The notes under the pieces: generated by a model
What the model was told of the DNA's origin: nothing
The model's database searches: none
Seen by the model: only the letters and a program-made list of their open reading frames with translations
DNA from: Limisphaerales bacterium
GTDB lineage: Bacteria > Verrucomicrobiota > Verrucomicrobiia > Limisphaerales > UBA8199
Direction of reading: 5' to 3'
Assembly: GCA_025356925.1 (NCBI GenBank)
Contig: JANXQE010000383.1
Location: 1 to 9,942 of the forward strand
DNA length: 9,942 bases
Shown here: positions 1-7,111 of the stretch, in pieces
Layout: each line of letters starts with the position of its first letter
Position numbering within the stretch: the stretch's first letter is position 1
Translations under genes and position numbers: made by a program

Positions 1-99
1 ATAGTTGGCTTGACGCAGGATCTCGCCCAGCGCGCTGGCGATCACTTCCTCGTCGTCCACGACTAAAATCGGCGCTGAAGCGGATGGAGGGTTGGTCAT
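1..99 (-). CDS. Response regulator, N-terminal part of receiver domain (partial, runs off left edge)
   Basis: Only the first 33 residues are inside the window. After a short Pro/Ser-rich start they read ILVVDDEEVIASALGEIL, the beta1 strand and acidic pocket (two Asp and a Glu) of a CheY-like receiver domain. In this family those acidic residues bind the Mg2+ needed for phosphotransfer to a downstream Asp, which lies outside the window together with any output domain. The ATG at 97-99 is the natural start because the domain begins about ten residues later; no clear Shine-Dalgarno sequence precedes it. The gene starts 32 bases after the stop of the histidine kinase on the same strand, so the two are probably co-transcribed and the kinase is its likely partner. 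Whether it is an NtrC-type, NarL-type or stand-alone regulator cannot be told. Confidence 0.85.
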   Translation of the reverse strand, partial: MTNPPSASAPILVVDDEEVIASALGEILRQANY

Positions 100-131
100 T
101 TAGCGTGACGCAGGTTCTGCATGGATACCGC

Positions 132-2114
132 TTAGGGCTGACTTAAGACGCCTTTCAAGCGATTGAGAAAATCCTGCGGAGCGACGTCGAACGGGAAAAC
201 CGCATCGACACTCTGCAGGAGGGTTTCTGCCAGTTCGTCCTGGTTTCCGCTCACGACGCTCAAGACTGTTTTGAGGGGTAACTTGTGCGCGCGGATGCGT
301 TGGCACAAGGCGAGTTCATCAGGGTGCCCAGAGCAGAGAACAATCAGGCCGCTAAACTGGAAGTGGGGAGCATGCAGCGCCTCCAGGGCCGCCGCTTCGT
401 CGACGGCGGGCACGACGTAATACCCGTTCGTACGCAACATTTCGACCATATGATCGAGTCGCTCCCCGGCCGGACCGGCGACGAGGAGGGTGTGACGGGC
501 TGTTCGCCCGGGCAAAGGCGCCTGCTGTGCCTCTGTGAAATCCGCCTCGCCAAACCAGAGATCGAAGCGTGAACCGGCTCCTTCCTTGGTGTCGATCGAA
601 ATCGCCGCGGCATGCTTCTCCACGAACAGCCGCGCATTATACAGGCCCAAGCCGGAACCTTTGCCGAGCGGTTTAGTTGTAAAGAACGGATCAAAGACGG
701 AGCTGAGGAATCGAGCGGGAATGCCGGTCCCGGTGTCCTGAGCGGAAAGACAAATGACGGGCGCGCGCGGCCGGATGCCCTGAAAGTTCTGGAGGGCCGG
801 CGCTTTTTCGTGGCGTCGCGTGCGGAACGTGAGTTGTCCGCCTTCTGGCATGGCATCGGCCGCGTTGAGGGCCAGGTTGACGATCACCTGCTGCAGTTCG
901 ACCGGATCGATGTAGAGCGGGAGTTGGCCGGGCGCGAGATCGGTGAGCACACGGACGCGGCGGGGCAACACTTTCTGGAGCAGATCAATCAAGCTGCTCA
1001 CCGACTCGTTGAGATCATGGTAGCTTTTTTCGCCCGGCAAACCCTGGTGCAGTTGTCGAATGCGATGGGCCAATTGGCTGGCTTGCATGGCCGTCTCGCG
1101 AATCAAACCTAAACCACTGCGCACTGAGCTGTCGACCTGCGCATTGGCTTCGAACGTTTCGCTCAACCCCACAATGCCGGTCATGATATTGCAAAAATCG
1201 TGAGCCAGGCCCATGGTGAGGATGCCGAGGTTCTCGCGCCAGGACATGTTCAGCAAGCGGCGCTCGGCGATGGTTTGCCGGGTGATGTCGAGCCAGATGC
1301 CCTCGAAGCCGAGGATCAATCCATTTTGGGTTCGGATCGTCCGGCGATGTTCCCAGAGATACGTGACGCGACCGGTGTGAATATGGCGAATCCGATAGGT
1401 GGTGGTCATCCCGTCGGAGGATTCCTGCTCCAACCGGAGGCGGGTCGCCAGGGATTCGGCGTCCGCCTCATGGACCACTTCCCAGAAATAATTGGATTGG
1501 CGGCGGAACTCGGAAGCCGGGACGCCCGTGAGCTCTTCGATTTTGGGACTGATGAATACGAAACTAAAATCGGGGCGCTGACTGAAGATGATGCCCGGCC
1601 AACGATTCATCAGGTTATCCAACTGAGTCTCCGAGCGGAGCATGCGCTGAAAGGCGCGATGGCTGATAATTCGGCCCCAGGAACTTTCCGGAAACAACTC
1701 CTCGAGCTCAGGCACGGGCGGCATGACCGATTCGAAATGGAGGAACCTCGCCGTCCCATGGGCGCACAATTCGATCGTCAGGTACTCAGCACCCGAGCCG
1801 GCGTTGCCGGAGAGTTCGAGACGATCGAATCCCGCGGACCGGCTGATGAATTTTTCCAAAGCCACCTCCCATTCGGGGTGTCGCTGGCCAAGAACCTGGG
1901 GCAAGAGTTGGCCTGTTAAAGCGGTCGGAGTGGAGCTTAGCCACGCGGCCAAAGCGTCGTTCGCTGTGACGACTCGACCCTCGGTATCCAAAAGCGCTGT
2001 GCCACTGCCCAGCCAGGTTTCGACGGGCAACAGGCTGGCAATGGCTGGCGGCAGTGCGCCGGTCGGACGCGATAGGTCCAGATCACGGTCAGGAGAACAC
2101 TCTAGCTCACTCAT
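132..2114 (-). CDS. PAS-domain sensor histidine kinase with degenerate C-terminal receiver
   Basis: A 660-residue cytoplasmic histidine kinase with no membrane segment visible. In order: a PAS-like region (about 27-132); a clearer PAS/PAC domain (about 164-282) ending in the usual LDIT linker to the kinase; a dimerisation/phosphoacceptor helix with H-box MGLAHDFCNIMTG, phosphorylated His about 305; then a HATPase domain with N-box NLALNAADAMPEGG (413-426), G1 DTGTGIP, F-box FDPFFTTK and G2 GKGSGLGL (484-491). All catalytic boxes are intact. The C-terminus (about 541-660) has the length and strand pattern of a receiver but lacks the acidic pocket, the phosphoacceptor Asp and the conserved Lys. 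I chose the ATG at 2114 because GGGGTGAG sits six bases upstream; an upstream in-frame start at 2138 has no such site. It probably signals to the response regulator that begins 32 bases downstream. PAS domains suggest an intracellular ligand or redox cue, but the signal is unknown. Confidence 0.93.
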   Translation of the reverse strand: MSELECSPDRDLDLSRPTGALPPAIASLLPVETWLGSGTALLDTEGRVVTANDALAAWLSSTPTALTGQLLPQVLGQRHPEWEVALEKFISRSAGFDRLELSGNAGSGAEYLTIELCAHGTARFLHFESVMPPVPELEELFPESSWGRIISHRAFQRMLRSETQLDNLMNRWPGIIFSQRPDFSFVFISPKIEELTGVPASEFRRQSNYFWEVVHEADAESLATRLRLEQESSDGMTTTYRIRHIHTGRVTYLWEHRRTIRTQNGLILGFEGIWLDITRQTIAERRLLNMSWRENLGILTMGLAHDFCNIMTGIVGLSETFEANAQVDSSVRSGLGLIRETAMQASQLAHRIRQLHQGLPGEKSYHDLNESVSSLIDLLQKVLPRRVRVLTDLAPGQLPLYIDPVELQQVIVNLALNAADAMPEGGQLTFRTRRHEKAPALQNFQGIRPRAPVICLSAQDTGTGIPARFLSSVFDPFFTTKPLGKGSGLGLYNARLFVEKHAAAISIDTKEGAGSRFDLWFGEADFTEAQQAPLPGRTARHTLLVAGPAGERLDHMVEMLRTNGYYVVPAVDEAAALEALHAPHFQFSGLIVLCSGHPDELALCQRIRAHKLPLKTVLSVVSGNQDELAETLLQSVDAVFPFDVAPQDFLNRLKGVLSQP

Positions 2115-2120
2115 GGTAAA

Positions 2121-2128
2121 CTCACCCC
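2121..2128 (-). promoter_or_regulatory. Shine-Dalgarno site of the histidine kinase
   Basis: On the minus strand GGGGTGAG lies six bases before the ATG at 2114. This decides the start in favour of the 660-residue form over an in-frame start eight codons upstream at 2138. Confidence 0.6.
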
Positions 2129-2190
2129 GGCTAAACACCTGGGCGATCGCACACCCGTTTCAACGAGGCGTTACTCGAACAGGCGGGCAG

Positions 2191-2219
2191 AGTATCAGGG
2201 TTAACTTGGTTGGTTACAA
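2191..2219 (-). promoter_or_regulatory. Possible sigma70-type promoter for the kinase-regulator pair
   Basis: Reading the minus strand, TTGTAA and GATACT are separated by 17 bases, each matching the consensus hexamer at 4 of 6 positions. It lies about 75 bases before the kinase ATG, within the gap separating it from the carboxylase gene. Matches of this quality occur by chance, so this is only a candidate. Confidence 0.22.
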
Positions 2220-2272
2220 GGAGATAGTAATGCGCGGAGGTCAAATGAACCCTAAAGACCCAAAACCCTCAA

Positions 2273-2322
2273 CCTCCCGAAAACACGCAGGAATCCCAAA
2301 CCGGGAGGAGAGCCGGCCTCTC
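2273..2322. other. Two adjacent inverted repeats in the carboxylase-kinase gap
   Basis: CCTCCCG (2273-2279) is matched by its exact complement CGGGAGG (2302-2308) across a 22-base loop. It is followed directly by GAGAG/CTCTC arms (2308-2322) around CCGGC. Together with the hairpin at 2324-2343 they make the 3' region after the carboxylase gene unusually able to fold. The repeats could be transcription-termination or mRNA-end structures of the carboxylase transcript, leader structures of the kinase transcript, or part of a small RNA. The sequence alone does not decide. Confidence 0.35.
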
Positions 2323-2323
2323 T

Positions 2324-2343
2324 GTTCGCAGCCATCTGCGAAC
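2324..2343 (-). terminator. Possible hairpin terminator after pyruvate carboxylase
   Basis: A perfect 8-base inverted repeat, GTTCGCAG with CTGCGAAC, closes on a 4-base loop. It lies 48 bases past the carboxylase stop in the direction of transcription. No run of T follows on the minus strand, so it is not a classical intrinsic terminator; it could be a stabilising 3' hairpin or a weak terminator. Confidence 0.35.
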
Positions 2344-2390
2344 TCTCCATCCGTTGCGAGTCAGCCTCGGGGTGCCGGAGGTCTCCTCGC

Positions 2391-5300
2391 TCACGCTCGA
2401 AGCTTCAGGAGCAGGTCCTTGCTCTCGACGGTTTCGCTCAGCGTGACATAGATCTCATCGACGACACCGTCCAGGGGCGCGGAGACGGTGGTCTGCATTT
2501 TCATCGCTTCGATCATCAGGAGTTTGTCCCCCTTGCTGACCTTATGGCCAACGCTGACGGCGATGGCGGCGATCACACCCGGGATCGGTGAGGGGATTTG
2601 TCGCGCATCTTTGAGGTCAGCCTTGGGCCGGAGTCTCGCTTTGGGCGCGAGCTGTCTGTCAGCGATGAAGGTTTCGCGGGTCATGCCGTTCAACTCAACG
2701 GTCACGGTGCGACGCCCGTCTTTTTCCGGCTCACCGACGTTGACGAGGCGAATGATCAGTGTCTTGCCGGTTTCAATGGTGACGCTGATCTCCTGGCGAT
2801 GATGCAAGCCATAGAAAAACGCGGTAGTTGGCAGCACGCTGACGTCGCTATAGTCCTGCCGTATCTTTTCGAAGCTGGCGAATACTTCGGGATACATTAG
2901 ATGCGAGTAGAGATCGTCTTCGGTGGCAGGCCGCTTGAGTTTGGCGGAGAGTTCGGCACGCAGTTTGTTGAGGTCCGCCGGTTCGAGGCCGCCATCGTTG
3001 GCCGCGAGGCCCTTGCGCATCGCCAATTCAAACCGCGCCTTGGCCGGTTTAAACTTCTTTTCTCCGAGGATGACCTTCCACACGGGCTCAGGCCAGCCGC
3101 CCAGAGGCCACCCCAAATCCCCGTTGAACATGCCGATGACGCTCTCGGGAAATGGCGTCACCCCGGGCTCGAGATTTACGACGTCCTCCGGATGGATGCC
3201 GCGGCTAAAGAGAAACAGGGCCATGTCGCCCACGACTTTTGAGGAGGGCGTCACCTTGACGATGTCGCCAAAGAGCTGGTTCACCTGGGCGTAAAGCCGG
3301 GCGATTTCCGGCCAGCGATGCGAGACGCCCATGCTGGCGGCCTGTTCCCTGAGATTGGTATATTGGCCGCCGGGCATTTCGTGCAGATAAACTTCGGCGC
3401 TGCCGGTTTTCGGGGCGATATCGAAAGGGGTGTAATACTCACGCACGCGCTCCCAGTAATCGGAGAATTCGTTGAGGGTGCCCAGGTCGAGACGCGTATC
3501 GCGCGGAGTATGTTGCAGCGCGGCGACAATCGAATTGAGGTTCGGCTGGCTGGTGCTGCCAGACATCGAAGCCACGGCCAGGTCCGCGATATCGGCGCCC
3601 GCCTCAGCGGCGCGCAGGACGCTGGCGGCGCTGATCCCGCTGGTGTCGTGAGTGTGAAAGTGCACCGGGAGACCCACCTCTTCCTTAAGAGTCTGGACCA
3701 GCTTGCGGGCGGCGGCCGGTCGGCAGAGCCCTGCCATGTCCTTAATCGCCAGACAATGGGCGCCCATTTTTTCGAGTTCGCGGGCAAGTCCCACATAATA
3801 CTTGAGCGAGAACTTGTCGCGGCGCTCATCGAGAATATCGCCGGTGTAGCAAACAGCCGCTTCGCAAATGGCGTGAGTTTCGTGAACCGCCTCCATCGCC
3901 ACGCGCAGATTGGGGAGGTAATTAAGGGAATCGAAGATGCGGAAGATGTCCATGCCGGCGGAGGCAGCGTGCTTAACGAATCCCGCGACGACGTTGTTCG
4001 GATAATTGGAATAACCGACGGCATTTGATCCGCGAAAGAGCATCTGAAAACAGATGTTAGGGATGGCGACGCGCAACTGGCGGAGCCGCTCCCAAGGATC
4101 CTCACAGAGGAATCGCATCGCGGTATCAAAGGTCGCGCCGCCCCACATTTCCAACGAAAACAGACCGTTCTCGAGTGCCCCCAGCCTGCGAGCCAGGGAA
4201 CCAGCGCAAGCCAGCATGTCATAAGTGCGCACCCGGGTGGCCATGAGGGACTGGTGTGCGTCGCGAAAAGTTGTATCGGTGATCAGCAGCCGTTTCTGCT
4301 TGAAAACCCATTCGGAGAATTTCCTGGGGCCCAATTCCAATAGCAGATCGTGCGTTCCCTTGGGGAGCGGGGCCTGGTGATCGTAAAGGGGGACTTTGGC
4401 AACCTCAAAGGGTTTGAGGGGTTTAAAACCTTTGGCTTGCGGGTTGCCGTTGACGATGACGTTGCCGAGAAAGTTGAGCAGCTTGGTCGCGCGATCCAGG
4501 CGCGGCCGGAACCGGCAAAGCTCGGGTGTATCGTCGACCAGGGTCGTCGTCGCCCGGCCAGTCGCGAAGGTCGGGTGGTTGATGACGTTTTCCAGGAACG
4601 GAATGTTCGTCTTGAGCCCACGGATTCGGAACTCGCGCAAGGCTCGATCCATGCGGTGACGCGCCAAGTCCCAGGAGTCCGCCGAGGCGATCACTTTGAC
4701 CAGCAGCGAGTCATAAAAAGGCGTGATGACCGCGCCGGCGTAGCCCATGCCGCCGTCGAGGCGGATCCCGAATCCGCCGGTGGATCGGTACGCGAGAATC
4801 TTGCCGTAATCAGGCATGAACTTGTTTTCCGGGTCTTCCGTGGTCAGGCGGCATTGGATGGCGTAACCGTTGCGGGCGACGTTTTCCTGGGTCGGCATGC
4901 CGACCTGCGGGCTGTGCAGCGGGTAACCTTGAGCGATGAGGATCTGCGCTCGGACCAGATCTTGTCCGGTAATCACCTCGGTGACGGTATGCTCGACCTG
5001 GATGCGTGGGTTCATCTCGATGAAGAACCATTCGTGCCGATCCAGGTCGTACAGGAACTCGATCGTGCCGGCGTTGTCGTAGCGGATCTCGCGGGCGATC
5101 CGCACCGCGGCTTCACACAGTTCGCTGACGATGTTCTGCGGCAGCCCGTAGCTGGGAGCGACTTCGACAACTTTTTGGTGCCGGCGCTGCACCGAACAGT
5201 CGCGCTCGTGCAGGTGAATCACGTTGCCGTGTTGATCGCCAATGATCTGCACTTCGATATGTTTGGCATGCGGGATGTACTTTTCCAGGAACACCGCGGC

Positions 5301-5933
5301 GTTACCGAACGCCCGGTCGGCTTCGGTCCGGGCCTCATCCAGAAGCCGGGCCAGGTCGGCAGCTTTCTGCACGACCCGCATGCCGCGGCCGCCGCCGCCA
5401 AAGGCAGCTTTGATGATCAGCGGAAACCCAAGTTGACGCGCGACTTTGAGCGCTTCGTCACGGTCAGTCACAGCTTGCTCTGTGCCCGGCAAGGTCGGGA
5501 CGTGGATGCGCTGGGCCAGCGCGCGCGCGGCCGTCTTGTCGCCCATCATGTCCAGCAATTCCGGGCGCGGCCCGACAAAAACAATGCCGGCCTGGGCGCA
5601 AGCCCGCGCAAACTGCGCGTTCTCGCTCAGAAATCCGTAGCCAGGATGGATCGCCTGGACCCCAGCTTCTTTGGCGATCGCCACGATGCTGTCGATGTCA
5701 AGGTAGGCAGCCACGGGTCCTTTGCCCGGCCCGACCTGGTAAGCTTCGTCGGCTTTGAAGCGATGGATGCCAAAGCGATCTTCCTGCGCATAGATCGCGA
5801 CCGTGCGCAATCCCAGGTCGGTCGCTGCGCGGAAAATGCGAATGGCGATTTCCGATCGGTTGGCGGCCATTAGCTTCGTGAACGGCCGCGGCGCTGTCGG
5901 GTTTATCGAATCCTGATTTTTTGCTGAACCCAT
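2391..5933 (-). CDS. pyc: Pyruvate carboxylase, single-chain
   Basis: Catalyses ATP- and bicarbonate-dependent carboxylation of pyruvate to oxaloacetate, the anaplerotic and gluconeogenic entry to the TCA cycle, in the cytoplasm. At 1180 residues it has the usual length of the homotetrameric one-chain enzyme. Order of domains: biotin carboxylase (about 18-470) with glycine loop FGGGGRGMR (178-186) and the EMNPRIQVEHTVTE motif (306-319); carboxyltransferase (about 545-830) with DTTFRDAHQSLMATRVRT, the metal-binding Asp 553, carboxylatable Lys 731 in IKDMAG and His 760/762 in HFHTHDTSG; a PYC/allosteric linker region; and a biotinyl domain with EAMKMQ, biotin on Lys 1145. No key residue is missing. 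The ATG at 5931-5933 is preferred: it gives a short leader before the FTKLMAANRSE segment matching the family N-terminus, and a TATAAT lies just upstream, so a TTG-initiated longer form (5981) would begin upstream of the predicted transcript. There is no Shine-Dalgarno sequence. Confidence 0.97.
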   Translation of the reverse strand: MGSAKNQDSINPTAPRPFTKLMAANRSEIAIRIFRAATDLGLRTVAIYAQEDRFGIHRFKADEAYQVGPGKGPVAAYLDIDSIVAIAKEAGVQAIHPGYGFLSENAQFARACAQAGIVFVGPRPELLDMMGDKTAARALAQRIHVPTLPGTEQAVTDRDEALKVARQLGFPLIIKAAFGGGGRGMRVVQKAADLARLLDEARTEADRAFGNAAVFLEKYIPHAKHIEVQIIGDQHGNVIHLHERDCSVQRRHQKVVEVAPSYGLPQNIVSELCEAAVRIAREIRYDNAGTIEFLYDLDRHEWFFIEMNPRIQVEHTVTEVITGQDLVRAQILIAQGYPLHSPQVGMPTQENVARNGYAIQCRLTTEDPENKFMPDYGKILAYRSTGGFGIRLDGGMGYAGAVITPFYDSLLVKVIASADSWDLARHRMDRALREFRIRGLKTNIPFLENVINHPTFATGRATTTLVDDTPELCRFRPRLDRATKLLNFLGNVIVNGNPQAKGFKPLKPFEVAKVPLYDHQAPLPKGTHDLLLELGPRKFSEWVFKQKRLLITDTTFRDAHQSLMATRVRTYDMLACAGSLARRLGALENGLFSLEMWGGATFDTAMRFLCEDPWERLRQLRVAIPNICFQMLFRGSNAVGYSNYPNNVVAGFVKHAASAGMDIFRIFDSLNYLPNLRVAMEAVHETHAICEAAVCYTGDILDERRDKFSLKYYVGLARELEKMGAHCLAIKDMAGLCRPAAARKLVQTLKEEVGLPVHFHTHDTSGISAASVLRAAEAGADIADLAVASMSGSTSQPNLNSIVAALQHTPRDTRLDLGTLNEFSDYWERVREYYTPFDIAPKTGSAEVYLHEMPGGQYTNLREQAASMGVSHRWPEIARLYAQVNQLFGDIVKVTPSSKVVGDMALFLFSRGIHPEDVVNLEPGVTPFPESVIGMFNGDLGWPLGGWPEPVWKVILGEKKFKPAKARFELAMRKGLAANDGGLEPADLNKLRAELSAKLKRPATEDDLYSHLMYPEVFASFEKIRQDYSDVSVLPTTAFFYGLHHRQEISVTIETGKTLIIRLVNVGEPEKDGRRTVTVELNGMTRETFIADRQLAPKARLRPKADLKDARQIPSPIPGVIAAIAVSVGHKVSKGDKLLMIEAMKMQTTVSAPLDGVVDEIYVTLSETVESKDLLLKLRA

Positions 5934-5945
5934 AGTTGTGGCGGC

Positions 5946-5974
5946 ATTATAGGGGAAGTTAGCGGAACTGCAAA
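5946..5974 (-). promoter_or_regulatory. Sigma70-type promoter of pyc
   Basis: On the minus strand TTTGCA (5974-5969; 4 of 6 to the -35 consensus) and a perfect TATAAT (5951-5946) are separated by 17 bases. Transcription would begin near 5939, about six bases before the pyc ATG, giving an almost leaderless mRNA. This agrees with the absence of a ribosome binding site before that ATG. Confidence 0.5.
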
Positions 5975-5984
5975 ATTGCAATTT
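5973..5984. promoter_or_regulatory. 12-base perfect palindrome, possible operator
   Basis: AAATTGCAATTT is a perfect palindrome overlapping the end of the pyc -35 element and containing the TTG proposed as start of the divergent TPR gene. Its position suits a repressor site, but no regulator can be named and a palindrome of this length in an AT-rich patch can arise by chance. Confidence 0.3.
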
Positions 5985-6974
5985 GGCAAGCGGTCGCGGT
6001 CGACCTATCCTCGTCGAGTGAATTTCTTCTTCCTCTCGGTTTTCGGGGTTTTCCTGTTTGCGAATTCCTGCGCCGCAGCGGCCGATTCAGGGCAGGCTGT
6101 TAAACCTGGCGCCACCACGGCTTCCGACGCCAACGCAACCGCGGAGTTCGACAAAATCGAGGCGGCGGATGATGCCGCCCAGGCAGAAGTGGATAAATGG
6201 ACGCGCGAAAACAGCGCCCTCAAGGCAAAAGGTGGCGGGGTTTCGGACGCTGAACTGGAACGGCGAATCGGCGAACGTTTTGAGCCAATCCGCAAAACCT
6301 ACGATGATTTTGTGCATCGGCATCCCGAAGACGCGCGGGCGCGCCTGGGATATGGAAATTTTCTGAATGATCGCCAGGATGAACTGGGAGCCCAGGCGCA
6401 ATGGGAAAGAGCACTCGAACTGGATCCGAACAACCCGACGATCTACAACAACCTGGCCGGGCGTTACAGCGAGAGCGGCCCCGTGAACAAAGCTTTTGAC
6501 TATTTCCGCAAGGCCATCACGCTGAGCCCGGGCGAGGCAGCGTATTATCACAACTTTGGAGACAGTCTTTATGTGCAACGCAGACGGGCCGCGATTTACT
6601 ACGCCATTACTGAGCAGGCGGTTTACGGCAGGGTCTTGCTGCTTTACAGTAATGCGCTGCGGCTCGCTCCTCAAAAGTTCGTCTTCGCCCGGGATTTGGC
6701 GCAGACGTACTACTCGTTGAAACCACTCCCATTCGAAGCCGCGCTGGGCGCCTGGACCAACGCGCTGGCCATCGCGCGTGAGGAAGCCGACCGCGAAGAC
6801 GTCGAGGTCCATCTGGCTCGCGTCAAGATGCTGGCCGGTCGCCTGGCTGAAGCCAGAACGCAGCTCGCTGGGGTCACGAATGAGGCTTGCGCAAAAGCGA
6901 AGAGCACTTTGCTCCACAATCTCGAAGAGCGCGAAAGGGGTGCCGCAACCAATGGGGTCCCGACTGGGGATTGA
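5976..6974 (+). CDS. Exported tetratricopeptide-repeat protein
   Basis: A 332-residue protein built mainly of TPR helical hairpins. Residues 5-15 are basic (KRSRSTYPRR), followed by a hydrophobic stretch NFFFLSVFGVFLFA and small residues (SCAAAADS), which together look like a signal peptide cut near residue 36. Then comes a charged, probably helical region (55-115), and TPR-like units at about 120-153 (ending ALELDPNN), 154-187 (ending AITLSPGE), 188-233 (ending ALRLAPQ), 236-269 and 274-300. TPR arrays bind partner proteins, so a periplasmic scaffold is the safest reading; its partner is unknown. The TTG at 5976 is chosen because it includes the basic n-region; the alternative GTG at 6018 leaves the signal without positive charge. 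The start remains uncertain, with only AGCGGA-like bases upstream. It diverges from pyc, with only a 42-base gap. Its stop abuts a DUF3604-like fragment, so the C-terminus may be a secondary junction. Confidence 0.85.
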   Translation: MQFGKRSRSTYPRRVNFFFLSVFGVFLFANSCAAAADSGQAVKPGATTASDANATAEFDKIEAADDAAQAEVDKWTRENSALKAKGGGVSDAELERRIGERFEPIRKTYDDFVHRHPEDARARLGYGNFLNDRQDELGAQAQWERALELDPNNPTIYNNLAGRYSESGPVNKAFDYFRKAITLSPGEAAYYHNFGDSLYVQRRRAAIYYAITEQAVYGRVLLLYSNALRLAPQKFVFARDLAQTYYSLKPLPFEAALGAWTNALAIAREEADREDVEVHLARVKMLAGRLAEARTQLAGVTNEACAKAKSTLLHNLEERERGAATNGVPTGD

Positions 6975-7111
6975 AGTTTGATGACGTGACGCTGACCACC
7001 AAGAAACGGCTCGACCGCAACTATGCCCAACGCCGCACTCTTTGGGAGCCGATCTACGAAGTCATGCAGATGACAGGCGAGGGCGAGGCACCCCCGGCGC
7101 CTTCGCCCACG
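6974..7111 (+). pseudogene. DUF3604-like protein fragment (both ends missing)
   Basis: Just after the TPR stop, in another frame, 46 codons read KFDDVTLTTKKRLDRNY, then RRTLWEPIYEVMQMTGEGE and APPAPSPT. From memory of DUF3604 proteins, which are large, often exported and common in PVC bacteria, this resembles their conserved block of the form R..WE.[LIV]YEV.Q..G.[GA]E.HP..SP. Homology stops at about 7111; the downstream conserved segments (DEFAD..., WDKGN...) are not found. There is no start signal of its own, because the frame overlaps the TPR end. I read it as debris of a DUF3604 gene that has lost both its 5' and 3' parts. The alternative is a chance resemblance, which the density of matching positions makes less likely. 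Confidence 0.5.

Noticed and set aside
1200..1919. Open frame of 239 codons on the plus strand opposite the histidine kinase
   Set aside because: It is a shadow of the kinase PAS region, with no ribosome binding site and no recognisable motif.
4350..5873. Open frame of 507 codons on the plus strand opposite pyc
   Set aside because: It lies wholly antisense to the biotin carboxylase domain, whose motifs are unmistakable. Its own translation has no recognisable domain; long antisense frames are common in GC-rich genes.
6087..6917. Open frame of 276 codons on the minus strand opposite the TPR gene
   Set aside because: The plus-strand frame has a signal peptide and TPR consensus residues; the antisense product has neither a domain nor a start signal.
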